From Spirochaetia bacterium (GTDB taxonomy: Bacteria > Spirochaetota > Leptospiria > Leptospirales > Leptonemataceae), in contig VFLI01000053.1 of assembly GCA_009885105.1 (NCBI GenBank), positions 56,483 to 120,482 of the forward strand: a stretch of 64,000 bases of DNA. The letters run 5' to 3'. Each line of letters begins with the position of its first letter. Position 1 is the first letter of the stretch. The translations under genes were made by a program, and so were the position numbers. The notes beneath the pieces were generated by a model. That model ran no database searches. It saw only the letters and a list, made by a program, of their open reading frames with translations, and was not told the origin of the DNA. Positions 25,024 to 33,780 of the stretch are shown here, piece after piece.

Positions 25024-26421
25024 TTGAGCTTTCTTGAGCCCAGTTTTTTTGTTTTTTTTATTCTGTTTGCGGGCCTGTATTTTTTTTCGCGCCGTGACGG
25101 GATTCCTCCAAAAACTGCTTTTGTGGTTCTCGTCGCAGGGTCGGCGCTGTTCTATTCGTTCAGCCGGCCGTCCTATCTTCTGCTGCTTCTGGGTGACAGT
25201 GCGGTGGCCTGGATATCCGGGATTCTGTTAACCCGGAAACCGGGCCACCGCCGGTTGATTCTGTGGACAGCACTTCTGCTTCTGCTGGCGCCCCTGTTCG
25301 TTTTTAAATATTATAATTTTTTCATATCAAATGCGCGGTGGCTCGGTTTATTCAGCGGAGCGGACATGAGCGGGCTTGTTCTGCCGCTCGGGATTTCGTT
25401 TTTTACATTCCAGAGCATTTCTTACGTGTCGGATGTGTACCGCGGCATGCCCTGTGAAAAAAGTCCGCTCCGGTATTTTGTATACAGCACTTTTTTTCCG
25501 CATCTGGCCGCCGGCCCGATCGTCACGGCGCGCACTTTTCTCCCGCAGCTGAATCGTCTCGTTTCCCTGAAAACCATAGATTTCCAGAAGGCCGCTTTCT
25601 TTCTTCTGTCCGGTTTCATCAAAAAGGCTTTCTTTGCCGACCGTCTGGCTCTCATTGCGGATCCAATTTTTGCGCATCCGAATCTTTTTTCCCCGGGAGA
25701 ATTGCTCCTGGGGAATCTGGCCTATTCATTTCAAATTTATTTTGATTTCAGCGGTTATTCCGATATTGCCATCGGTCTTGCGGCGCTTTTGGGATACGAT
25801 CTGCCGGAAAACTTCAATTTCCCGTACAGCGCGGCCGGATTCCGGGATTTCTGGCGAAGATGGCACATCACTCTGTCGTCCTGGCTTCGCGATCACATTT
25901 ATATACCGCTGGGAGGCAGCCGGCGCGGGCCGATTCTGCTGGGGATTTCGCTGGTTGCCACCATGGGGCTGGGCGGTCTCTGGCACGGCGCGCACTGGAA
26001 TTTTGTTATCTGGGGACTTCTGCACGGACTTCTTTTAATTGCAGACAGATTTGTGCCGGACCGATTTCGAACCCAGGCTGCCAGCCGGTTTTTTTTACAG
26101 GGATTCACTTTTATTGCCGTGACACTACTCTGGGTCTTTTTTCGAAGCGGATCAACTCTGAACGGCTGGGAAAATGCCCTGTACATTTACTCTCATATGC
26201 CGCTGGTTTTTCAAAATCCAGGCAGTGTCGGCGCCCGTTCGCTGGCATTTGTGCTGATATCGGGCTTTCTTGTTTTTATTTCTTCTATAGTATATGAAAA
26301 GTTACGTATGGGATTTCTGTCCCTGGAGCCTGTTCCCTGCGCTCTGTGGTGCGCTGTCGGAACTCTGTTGCTTGTATTATTTTCTCCGGGCAGTGATTCT
26401 TTTCTGTATTTTGTGTTTTAA
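25024..26421 (+). CDS. MBOAT-family O-acyltransferase (AlgI-like)
   Basis: TTG at 25024 comes three bases after the thrS stop. The 465-residue protein has about ten membrane helices and the MBOAT signature. PLGISFFTFQSISYVSDVYR, FPHLAAGPI, the FWRRWHITLSSWLRDHIY block and the catalytic His in GGLWHGAHWNFVIWGLLHG are all present. AlgI/PatA-type proteins pass acyl groups across the membrane to an SGNH-type partner that acetylates cell-surface polymers. The SGNH-like protein at 37561 could be such a partner although it lies 11 kb away. The acceptor polymer is unknown. Confidence 0.93.
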   Translation: MSFLEPSFFVFFILFAGLYFFSRRDGIPPKTAFVVLVAGSALFYSFSRPSYLLLLLGDSAVAWISGILLTRKPGHRRLILWTALLLLLAPLFVFKYYNFFISNARWLGLFSGADMSGLVLPLGISFFTFQSISYVSDVYRGMPCEKSPLRYFVYSTFFPHLAAGPIVTARTFLPQLNRLVSLKTIDFQKAAFFLLSGFIKKAFFADRLALIADPIFAHPNLFSPGELLLGNLAYSFQIYFDFSGYSDIAIGLAALLGYDLPENFNFPYSAAGFRDFWRRWHITLSSWLRDHIYIPLGGSRRGPILLGISLVATMGLGGLWHGAHWNFVIWGLLHGLLLIADRFVPDRFRTQAASRFFLQGFTFIAVTLLWVFFRSGSTLNGWENALYIYSHMPLVFQNPGSVGARSLAFVLISGFLVFISSIVYEKLRMGFLSLEPVPCALWCAVGTLLLVLFSPGSDSFLYFVF

Positions 26422-26492
26422 CTGTATGTAGTGTGTGGCGTTGTTTGGTTGGTAATTTTGAAAAAAAGAATTGGCGCAGGGAGTGGAAGCTT

Positions 26493-26507
26493 TTAGATTA
26501 ATTCTAA
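26493..26507. promoter_or_regulatory. PerR/Fur-like box upstream of rubrerythrin
   Basis: TTAGATTAATTCTAA (26493-26507) is a near-palindrome resembling the PerR box TTATAATNATTATAA at about 11 of 14 defined positions. It sits within the longer perfect inverted repeat TTTTAGAT (26491-26498) and ATCTAAAA (26508-26515). It lies 37 bp before the rubrerythrin ATG, where a peroxide-responsive repressor would be expected to act. Whether a PerR gene exists is not visible here. Confidence 0.5.
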
Positions 26508-26543
26508 ATCTAAAACTACACTAAGACGGAATGGAGGACAAAT

Positions 26544-26963
26544 ATGGCTGATCTGAAAGGATCCAAAACACATGCGAATCTGAAGAGCGCTTTTGCTGGA
26601 GAATCGCAGGCAAACAGACGCTATCTTTATTTTGCAAAGCAGGCAGATGTGGAAGGCCTTCCCGATATTGCAGGTCTGTTTCGAGACACGGCAGAGGGAG
26701 AGACGGGTCATGCCCACGGTCACCTGGATTATTTACGGAAAGTGGGGGATCCCGCAACCGATCTTCCCATCGGAGATACGGCAACAAATTTAAAAGCGTC
26801 GATTGCCGGAGAAACGCATGAATACACAGACATGTATCCTGGAATGGCAAAAACGGCCAGAGAAGAGGGCTTCCAGGAAATAGCGGACTGGTTTGAAACT
26901 CTGGCAAAAGCGGAAAAATCGCATGCGGGCCGGTTCACTCAGGGATTGAAGTCGATCAGCTGA
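26544..26963 (+). CDS. Rubrerythrin-like diiron protein (no rubredoxin domain)
   Basis: The 139-residue protein has the ferritin-like four-helix bundle with diiron ligands in the first helix pair ([18 protein letters not shown] and [14 protein letters not shown]) and the second ([20 protein letters not shown] and [11 protein letters not shown]). The C-terminal rubredoxin domain with two CxxC motifs is missing, so this is the short form. Such proteins reduce peroxide in the cytosol. GGAGG lies at good spacing before the ATG. It heads a three-gene unit with an Fe-S protein and a DUF3501 protein, a combination found in several phyla and thought to work in oxidative stress defence. Confidence 0.93.
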   Translation: MADLKGSKTHANLKSAFAGESQANRRYLYFAKQADVEGLPDIAGLFRDTAEGETGHAHGHLDYLRKVGDPATDLPIGDTATNLKASIAGETHEYTDMYPGMAKTAREEGFQEIADWFETLAKAEKSHAGRFTQGLKSIS

Positions 26964-26982
26964 GCCGCTCTGCAAAGCAGCC

Positions 26983-28338
26983 ATGGCAGTAATTTCATAC
27001 GAAAATGTAAAAGATGTCTCCTACGATCCCTACGAGGAGAAATACTGGGATGCCGGTTCGCTTTCGCGCGAACTCAATCGATCCTTTGAAATCTGTCACG
27101 GCTGCCGTCTGTGTTTCAAATACTGCGCTTCATTTCCGTCTCTTTTTTCGGCGATTGACGGACAGGCTGACGGCGATGTAACAAAATTGGAAGAGTCCGA
27201 CAGGCGCAAGGTTGTCGGCGAATGTTTCCAGTGTAAAATCTGCTATGTGAAATGCCCGTACACGGACCGGGACAATCATGCCTACAATTTGAATTTTCCG
27301 GCTCTGCTGCAGCGTGCCGTACATGTCCGGGCCAGGGAGAACGGAGTCGAACTTCGGGATAAGATTCTTCAGAATGCGGAACTGGCCGGGCGCATGTCCG
27401 GCGGTATTCTTGCCGGAGTTACAAACCGGCTGATGAAGTTGGGTGTTTTCCGGGCCCTGGCTCAGGCTTTCCTGGGTATACACAGAAAAAAAATTATGCC
27501 GGAGTTTCATCCGGTCACGTTTTTAAAAGCTTTCCGGAAACGGAGCAACTCGTCCGCCGCGCCCGAGGGCCAGAAAGTCGTTCTTTTTGCCACGTGCTTT
27601 GTCAATTACAACAATCCGGAACTGGGAGAGGCGGCTGTGACAGTTCTCGAAAAAAACGGATGTTCGGTTGAATGTCCTTCGCAGAACTGCTGCGGCATGC
27701 CGGGCCTCAACAGCGGAGATCTGGAATGGGCCGTGAAGAAAATGAAAACGAATGTCGATTCTCTGTATCCGCACGCGATAGAGGGAAAAAAAATTCTGGC
27801 GATCAATCCCACCTGTTCTATGACCATGAAGAAAGAGTATGTGACATTTCTTCCGCCCGGCGAATGGCGCGAAAAAGCGGCCGTGGTTTCCGCCGCAGTC
27901 ATGGATGTGCATGAGTTCCTTTTCGAGCTGAAGAAAATGGAGAAATTCAGCAGAGATTTTAAGAGCAGTCCGGGAGAGGTCGCTCTGCATGTGCCCTGCC
28001 ATCTTCGCGCTCAGAATATCGGATACAGATCCAGAGATATCATGCGGCTGATTCCGGGATCCAGCATAAAGCTGGTGGAGGAATGCTCCGGTCACAATGG
28101 CAGCTGGGCCATGAAAGAAGAATATTTCGCTCTGAGTCTTGAGGCCGGGAAAAGAGCGTTTGATGAAATAAAAGAACATAAGGATCACAAAATATCGACG
28201 GACTGCCCGCTGGCGGCGATACAGATCCAGCAGGGTACCGGACTGAAGAGCCGGCCCGTGCATCCGCTGCAGATTCTTGCACGGGCTTACCGTTCTCCGG
28301 AAGACGGCGGTTTTGAGAAAGGGGCCGTTTCGGAATGA
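26983..28338 (+). CDS. HdrD/GlpC-like Fe-S protein with two CCG domains
   Basis: This 451-residue protein has an N-terminal ferredoxin-like part with two Cys-rich clusters (CHGCRLCFKYCASFPS about 35-50 and CFQCKICYVKCPY about 80-92) for [4Fe-4S] centres. It also has the two CCG-type cysteine domains of heterodisulfide reductase subunits (CPSQNCCGMPGLNSG about 233-247, and the CHLRAQNIGYRS / CSGHNGSW pair near 345-375). It likely passes electrons to its neighbour rubrerythrin. It overlaps the DUF3501 gene by four bases (ATGA at 28335-28338). No membrane segment is seen. Confidence 0.92.
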   Translation: MAVISYENVKDVSYDPYEEKYWDAGSLSRELNRSFEICHGCRLCFKYCASFPSLFSAIDGQADGDVTKLEESDRRKVVGECFQCKICYVKCPYTDRDNHAYNLNFPALLQRAVHVRARENGVELRDKILQNAELAGRMSGGILAGVTNRLMKLGVFRALAQAFLGIHRKKIMPEFHPVTFLKAFRKRSNSSAAPEGQKVVLFATCFVNYNNPELGEAAVTVLEKNGCSVECPSQNCCGMPGLNSGDLEWAVKKMKTNVDSLYPHAIEGKKILAINPTCSMTMKKEYVTFLPPGEWREKAAVVSAAVMDVHEFLFELKKMEKFSRDFKSSPGEVALHVPCHLRAQNIGYRSRDIMRLIPGSSIKLVEECSGHNGSWAMKEEYFALSLEAGKRAFDEIKEHKDHKISTDCPLAAIQIQQGTGLKSRPVHPLQILARAYRSPEDGGFEKGAVSE

Positions 28339-28916
28339 AAAAAATCGAGGCAGAGGAAATCCTCCCGATTGAGAGCTACGAAAAGATCCGGAATGAATTC
28401 CGTGAACGAATCATGAAAATCAAAGAGCCCCGGCGCGTACATATCGGACCGTATCTGACCTTTCTGTTTGAAAACAGGGAAACCATGAAATATCAGATTC
28501 AGGAAATGCTGCGGTCGGAAAACATACGCGAGGCAAAGGCAGTTCAGCATGAGATCGACACGTACAATCAGCTGGTGCCGGGAAAAAATGAAATAACGGC
28601 CACTCTGCTGATCGAGCTTCAGGACCCGGCGGTGCGGGCCGTAAAACTTGCGGAACTGCGCGGCCTGGAAAAGCATCTATTCCTTCTGGTCGATGGCGAG
28701 GGCAAGACCGAGGCTGAATTTGATGAGGAGCAGATCGACACGGATAAAATATCTTCCGTCCAGTATATTCGGTTCCGGCTCGGTGAGAAGGCGGAAAAAA
28801 CTCTGCCTTCAGCGCACAATATTGAAATCATGGCCACGCATCCGGCGTGCAGCTACCGTGAGAGCCTGAGCAAGGGGCAAATAAAAGCCCTGAAAGAAGA
28901 TTTCCTCAGCAATTGA
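28335..28916 (+). CDS. DUF3501 family protein
   Basis: A 193-residue soluble protein translationally coupled to the upstream Fe-S protein. Segments such as REFRERIMKIKEPRRVHIGP, LTFLFENRETMKYQIQEMLR and ENIREAKAVQHEIDTYNQLV match the DUF3501 pattern that accompanies rubrerythrin and HdrD-like genes. It has no cysteine cluster; a single Cys lies near the C-terminus (HPACSYRESL). Its biochemical role is not known; conserved linkage suggests assembly or regulation of the peroxide-reducing complex. Confidence 0.85.
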   Translation: MKKIEAEEILPIESYEKIRNEFRERIMKIKEPRRVHIGPYLTFLFENRETMKYQIQEMLRSENIREAKAVQHEIDTYNQLVPGKNEITATLLIELQDPAVRAVKLAELRGLEKHLFLLVDGEGKTEAEFDEEQIDTDKISSVQYIRFRLGEKAEKTLPSAHNIEIMATHPACSYRESLSKGQIKALKEDFLSN

Positions 28917-28953
28917 GTGGACTTTTTATTTCAAAAAAAAACTCTGGCAGTTC

Positions 28954-30468
28954 ATGTCGTCAAGACGTCTTTTTTTAAGAATCGCTTTTATCTTTAATGC
29001 AGTTTTCTTCCTGCTTCTGTTCTCACCTGTCCGCGCAGGAGAGGAAACCGGAAGCGGTCTGAATTCCGTTGTCAGAATTGAAACTACTTTTTTCGAGTTT
29101 TCCTACGACACTCCCTGGAAGCAGCCGTCGCTTCATTCGGCCAGCGGCACCGGATTTATCATCCAGGGAAACCGTATTCTGACCAACGCGCACGTTATAA
29201 GCCAGTCCAATACGATTCGTATTCAGAGACCGGACCAGCGCAAGGATTACGAGGCGAGGGTGGTTTTTGTGGCGCATGACTGCGATCTGGCTCTTTTGTC
29301 CGTGGATGATCCTTCGTTTTTCCAGGGCGCTCAGCCGCTGGAGCTCGGACAGATTCCGGAATTGAATTCACCGGTTATCGTAATCGGTTTTCCGATCGGC
29401 GGGGACCGCGTCTCCATTACACGGGGCATTGTTTCCCGCAAAGAAATGGATCTCTATTCGCACAGTGAAATCGACTACCATCTTGTGATCCAGGTGGACG
29501 CCGCCATCAATCCAGGGAACTCAGGCGGACCAGCGCTTCAGAACGGCAAAGTGATCGGAGTGGCTTTCCAGGTTTTGACCCGGGGAGAAAATGTCGGGTA
29601 TCTGATTCCGACGGTTGTCGTCCGTCGGTTCCTGAGAGATATTGAAGACGGTCGGTATGACGGTTACATTGATTTCGGCACGCTGGAAATATTTACGGAG
29701 AATCCCGTTCTGCGAAACGCGCTGGGCCTGAGCTCTCTGGAAGGGGATACGGGAGTCTTCATATACACCGTTTTCCCCGGATCATCCGCAGACGGTTTTC
29801 TGAAACCAGGAGATGTTCTGCTTTCCGTGAACGCAATGCCGTTGACGGAAAAAGGCGATGTTGAGGTCGACGGAAGTCTGCAGTCGTATTCGGAACTGAT
29901 AGACAACATCAGCCCCGGCACACCCATCAATGTTGAAATTTGGCGTGACGGGAAAAAAATGCAGCTGACGTTTCCGGCAAGAAAAACAAATGTTTTTGAA
30001 TTTCAGAGAAGAAATTACGATTCTCCGCCGGCGTATCTTATCTGCGCCGGCCTGGTTTTCCAGCCCGTGGATGCGAATCTCATGGAGACGATGGGGGCAG
30101 GCTGGGCGGCCGCTGGCAAAATGGATATTCTGTACCGGTACCGCTATTTTATTTACAATGCGATTTATAAAGAAACGGCCGTCGATGTTGTTCTGACCAG
30201 GAAACTCAACGATGCGGTGAACCTGTACGCGGGGCGGTTTATCGGAAGCACCGTGGAGTCGGTGAACGGAAATCCTGTGAGAGATTTTAATGCTTTTATT
30301 TCTCTCATGGACGAGGCGCAGAAAGCCGGACGTTTTGTGATTGTTCGTTTTCGAAACGATCCCGTTCCGCTGATTCTGAGGTCTGAAGTCATTGCCAGTT
30401 CGTCATCGGGAATTCTGGAGAAATACGGAATCGTTCGCGATCGGATGCCTGTGCGGAGGCTTCCATAA
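28954..30468 (+). CDS. Exported Deg/HtrA-type serine protease with PDZ domains
   Basis: This 504-residue protein has a signal peptide (about 1-28, cut near SPVRA/GEE). The trypsin-like domain carries the triad H80 (TNAHV), D111 (HDCDLALL) and S190 (NPGNSGGPAL). A PDZ domain (about 230-345, GVFIYTVFPGSSADGFLKPG) and a further C-terminal region (about 350-490) that looks like a second degenerate PDZ follow. Such proteases degrade or chaperone damaged envelope proteins in the periplasm. Its downstream neighbour is a paralogue that has lost all three catalytic residues. The start ATG has no strong ribosome site, but the signal peptide supports it. Confidence 0.92.
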   Translation: MSSRRLFLRIAFIFNAVFFLLLFSPVRAGEETGSGLNSVVRIETTFFEFSYDTPWKQPSLHSASGTGFIIQGNRILTNAHVISQSNTIRIQRPDQRKDYEARVVFVAHDCDLALLSVDDPSFFQGAQPLELGQIPELNSPVIVIGFPIGGDRVSITRGIVSRKEMDLYSHSEIDYHLVIQVDAAINPGNSGGPALQNGKVIGVAFQVLTRGENVGYLIPTVVVRRFLRDIEDGRYDGYIDFGTLEIFTENPVLRNALGLSSLEGDTGVFIYTVFPGSSADGFLKPGDVLLSVNAMPLTEKGDVEVDGSLQSYSELIDNISPGTPINVEIWRDGKKMQLTFPARKTNVFEFQRRNYDSPPAYLICAGLVFQPVDANLMETMGAGWAAAGKMDILYRYRYFIYNAIYKETAVDVVLTRKLNDAVNLYAGRFIGSTVESVNGNPVRDFNAFISLMDEAQKAGRFVIVRFRNDPVPLILRSEVIASSSSGILEKYGIVRDRMPVRRLP

Positions 30469-30470
30469 AA

Positions 30471-32072
30471 ATGCGAAATTCAGATATAAAACCGCCAATG
30501 AACGCTGATGAACGCGAATCAGAAAACGAAATTGGCGTTTGTTCGCGTTTATTCGCGGTTGCATATTCAATGATAAGAAGAACGGGAATCATTATTTCAA
30601 TAATCATAGGCCTGCTGCTTTTTTCAAAATTGGAAGCTCTTCCAAACGGTCGGGAGACTACGGTGTCCGACATCAGCATCAGAAAAAGCCTGGTTCTTGT
30701 CCGCATATCCACGATTCGTTACAGCGCCGTTCAGCCCTGGGTCCGCGAAGCGGGCGAGAGCTTCACCACAACCGGACTGGTTCTTCCCGGACGCAGAATC
30801 CTTGTTCTGGCATACGATATTCAAAATGCCAGCTTACTGGAGATTACCAAGTTTTCATCATACCAGCGTGTTATTGCAACGGTCGAGCGCCAGGATATCG
30901 AGGCGAATGTGGCTCTGCTGTCAGTATCAGACGGGAATTTCTTTCAGGATCTGCAGCCTCTGCCGGCGGGGATTGATCCGGCTCCTGGACAGGAAATCAC
31001 AGCCGTGAAAGTCGACGATGTGTTCCGTGTGTATCGGGAAAAACTATTTGTTACGGAGATCAATCCTGTGGCGGATTTTGGACTGACCTATCTGCCGGCT
31101 GTGGTGTTTCGAACTTCAGAGCCCTTCCGGGGCGGCGGCATCATTCTGTCGTCCGGGAAGGTTGCCGGTTTTATCGGTTATTCCAATCAGGATAAACGCG
31201 CTGAATCGATTCCGCCTTCAACTTTCGAGACGTTTCGAATTCGGGCCTCGCTTCCTGTCTATCCCGGTTTTGTATCGCAGGGTTTTGAGCTCGACAGTCT
31301 GGTTGATCCGGCCCTTCGAGAGTATTTCGGAATGTCAGAAAACATGCACGGCGCTCTGGTCACACGTGTGTATCCCGGCACATCGGCGGCGGGGATATTA
31401 AAAAAAGAGGACGTGGTCACCGCCATCGACGGAATTCCCGTCGATGATATGGGATTTTACGAAGATTCCCAGACGGGACGGCAGAACGCGCTGATGCTTC
31501 TGGCCAGAAACAGAAAGAATACGATACGATCTCCGGGCGAAAGTGTTGCTCTGGATGTGATTCGGGATAAAAAACCCCTCCGTCTGTCGCTGCGGCTGCT
31601 GCCGTACGACGGCAGGGCAGAAAGAATCCCCTGGCTTACGACACAGCAGCCCTCATATCTGATTGAAACAGGAATTGTATTTCTGGAATTGTCAGGATCG
31701 TATCTGCGTGAGAGATTCGGGGCGAACTGGAGAACCAGCGCGATTGAACTGGCCTACACCTTTGACACCAGGCATTTTTATGAAACTCCCGGTGATGATC
31801 GCATTGTGATTATTGGAGGTATGCTGCCGGACGAATTGAACCGAGGCTATGAAAACCTGATGGCAGCGCCGGTTCTGGAAGTGGAAGGAAGGCCCGTGGT
31901 CAATCTGCGCGTCATGTCGCAGATTCTGGATGAATTGAAACAGAAAGGGATGCAGAGTGTTCGGATGACGCTTACCGGCGGACGAATTATTTTTCTGGAT
32001 CTGCAGAACAGAGATGCTGTTAGAAACCGGCTCCGGGTCCGTTACGGCATACCGGCAATCAGTCGCTTCTGA
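30471..32072 (+). CDS. Catalytically dead paralogue of the adjacent Deg-type protease
   Basis: The chain of 533 residues aligns along its length with the preceding protease. The catalytic residues are replaced: His by Y115 (LVLAYDI), Asp by N146 (EANVALL), and Ser by R220 (EPFRGGG). PDZ-like segments (GALVTRVYPGTSAAGILKKE) remain. ATG 30471 follows GGAGG with good spacing, but residues 6-32 are encoded by a palindromic repeat (30488-30560) placed before a second start, M34 (30570), that begins a good signal peptide (MIRRTGIIISIIIGLLLF). Either start is possible. Loss of the complete triad with retention of PDZ domains suggests a scaffold or regulator of the active protease. They are two bases apart, so co-transcribed. 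Confidence 0.85.
   Translation: MRNSDIKPPMNADERESENEIGVCSRLFAVAYSMIRRTGIIISIIIGLLLFSKLEALPNGRETTVSDISIRKSLVLVRISTIRYSAVQPWVREAGESFTTTGLVLPGRRILVLAYDIQNASLLEITKFSSYQRVIATVERQDIEANVALLSVSDGNFFQDLQPLPAGIDPAPGQEITAVKVDDVFRVYREKLFVTEINPVADFGLTYLPAVVFRTSEPFRGGGIILSSGKVAGFIGYSNQDKRAESIPPSTFETFRIRASLPVYPGFVSQGFELDSLVDPALREYFGMSENMHGALVTRVYPGTSAAGILKKEDVVTAIDGIPVDDMGFYEDSQTGRQNALMLLARNRKNTIRSPGESVALDVIRDKKPLRLSLRLLPYDGRAERIPWLTTQQPSYLIETGIVFLELSGSYLRERFGANWRTSAIELAYTFDTRHFYETPGDDRIVIIGGMLPDELNRGYENLMAAPVLEVEGRPVVNLRVMSQILDELKQKGMQSVRMTLTGGRIIFLDLQNRDAVRNRLRVRYGIPAISRF
30488..30560 (+). repeat. Palindromic repeat copy 1, in frame at a protein N-terminus
   Basis: The ends AACCGCCAATGAACGC (30490) and the reverse complement of the other end, AACCGCGAATAAACGC, form 16-bp terminal inverted repeats with two mismatches. 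Inner units repeat GAACGCGAAT-like words. Read in the gene frame it gives KPPMNADERESE and VCSRLFAV. A second copy (59463-59532, opposite strand) occupies the same position in another exported protein. Confidence 0.75.
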
Positions 32073-32082
32073 AAAAACGGTC

Positions 32083-32937
32083 TTACCTGAGATAGTATTT
32101 CATGCCGATGTTTCCGCGGATGCGGTCCTGGTAACTGTTTTCCGTCGGTGTGAGATGCCGGATTGGCATTTCTACTGAAGCCTGGAAAATCACGGACCGA
32201 TTGCTCAGCTGCAGACCGGGCGCAAAAAATACCGTGCCGTATTCTGTTCCAATCACCTGGTCTTTTTTGTATAAATCCGCATAATTGTAGTGCGATGTGA
32301 TTCCCAGAAAAACATTCATGGGCCATTTATTCTGCTGGTATTCGGAATAGGATCCGAATCCGTAACCGAAGCGCAGAGCCGCTGTGAGTTCATCACCCAT
32401 ATTGTAATCGTTTCTGGCCAGGTTCAGCCGGTAACCGGCGCCGACCTGTATCTGGGCCCGATTTATTAAGTAGGAGAAATTCACTCCGGAATCCAGCCGG
32501 TATCCTGTATTGAGCCAGGCTTGCGCCGGCAGATTGGCCGTGTCATTTTTTGAAACAGGGGCATTCACCGACTCTGTGATTTCCAGTCGGACGCGGCCGG
32601 TGTCCAGCGCAACAAACCTGCCTCCCACTCCCAAATAACCAGGACCCTCAACTCTCTGGACCTGGCCGGCTGTTGACCGGTATTCCTTCATGGCATAGTC
32701 CACAGATCCGCCCAGATACAAGCGGCCCAGGCTGAGCTCCATGGGCAGAATCACCGGAATCGAAAAAGATCGAATCTCTCCCGATGCATTTGAAAGCTGC
32801 CTGTAATTGACTCCGCCGCTCAGAAGAGAGGAGGAGTATATAGAAGTATTTTCCTGAATTTCAGGAAACGGACCGGCTGCCAGCATTGCCGGGAAAAGGA
32901 AAAATGCTCCAATTATTAAATATTGCCTGAATGACAT
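32083..32937 (-). CDS. Outer-membrane beta-barrel protein
   Basis: A 284-residue protein with a clear signal peptide (MSFRQYLIIGAFFLFPAMLA, cut near AAG). The rest alternates polar and hydrophobic residues in about ten short strands (LGVGGRFVALDTGRVRLEIT, IQVGAGYRLNLAR, MNVFLGITSHYNY, VIFQASVEMPI) and ends with a terminal aromatic-like strand (IRGNIGMKYYLR). This is the pattern of a small outer-membrane barrel. I cannot name the family. It is convergent with the pseudoprotease gene (10 bp gap) and divergent from 33047. Confidence 0.75.
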   Translation of the reverse strand: MSFRQYLIIGAFFLFPAMLAAGPFPEIQENTSIYSSSLLSGGVNYRQLSNASGEIRSFSIPVILPMELSLGRLYLGGSVDYAMKEYRSTAGQVQRVEGPGYLGVGGRFVALDTGRVRLEITESVNAPVSKNDTANLPAQAWLNTGYRLDSGVNFSYLINRAQIQVGAGYRLNLARNDYNMGDELTAALRFGYGFGSYSEYQQNKWPMNVFLGITSHYNYADLYKKDQVIGTEYGTVFFAPGLQLSNRSVIFQASVEMPIRHLTPTENSYQDRIRGNIGMKYYLR

Positions 32938-33046
32938 AATTCTCTGATTCTCTACCGGTCTTCTATGCTATATTCGACTAAAAAAATCGAATCGGTCCGG
33001 TCTATTTGTTTTTTCTCTGGACATTTTTTTCTATAAACTATAAAAA

Positions 33047-33580
33047 ATGAACTGCAGGGTCCGGCGTCCTGTCAGTTATGTACTGAATCCTCACTTTCAT
33101 ACCATGATATTTAGCATAGTGAATACAATAAAAAAGACAGCAAGTCGGACGGCGACTGTATCGGTCCTGTCAATAATAATGACTGTTCCGATGTTTGCCC
33201 TGCCTCCCTGGATTTCCCTGGAGGAGAGGACCCGGAAATCGGACGCGGTGGTCATTGCCGATGTGGATCGAATCACCGTAAGGGATCTAAATACCGTTTC
33301 CCGCTCTGTGAGCATGCACATTGAGATCAAAGAGCTTATAAAGGGCCGTGTGGAGGATACAAGTCTGACACTGAATTTTCTTGTTTTTCCACAGAGTATG
33401 GAAAATCATCTGCGGGAGCCGCCATCCCAGGGAAGGTATGTTCTGTTTCTCAACCAGATGACGGTAACAACTCCGCAGGGATCGCAAGACACAGTTCTTG
33501 TCCTGTTTCGGCCGATTCCTTTTTCTTTTGTGGAAGCCACGCCGGAGAATATTCAGAAGATAAAAAGCGCTCTTCCGTAA
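33047..33580 (+). CDS. Exported hypothetical protein
   Basis: The open frame is 177 residues. An internal ATG at 33104 would begin a better signal peptide (MIFSIVNTIKKTASR, hydrophobic VSVLSIIMTVPMFA), so the mature protein probably starts near LPPWISLEERT. The mature part is beta-rich (SDAVVIADVDRITVRD, IKELIKGRVEDTSLTLNFLV, GRYVLFLNQMTV). It resembles small exported domains that start with an SDAVV-like strand, but no named function follows. No partner is evident; it is a single gene. Confidence 0.65.
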   Translation: MNCRVRRPVSYVLNPHFHTMIFSIVNTIKKTASRTATVSVLSIIMTVPMFALPPWISLEERTRKSDAVVIADVDRITVRDLNTVSRSVSMHIEIKELIKGRVEDTSLTLNFLVFPQSMENHLREPPSQGRYVLFLNQMTVTTPQGSQDTVLVLFRPIPFSFVEATPENIQKIKSALP

Positions 33581-33780
33581 TCCGCTCGACTGATTGGTCC
33601 GGCGCTTCTTTTTGAAAAAAACTCGATTTGCCCGGTTTTCGACTGAATCCCGTTATCCAATCCATCCGATGATGAAGTGAGGCTGTCCCAATTCGAGACA
33701 GCCGAAGGCGCTGCAGGAATGCAGAGGTCTTCGCATTGTGGTGAAAATATTGAAAAACCCTGTTTCAGAGTAAAATCCCC

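Noticed and set aside
28619..28837. Minus-strand ORF over the DUF3501 gene
   Set aside because: Shadow frame, Ser/Arg-rich, no supporting context.
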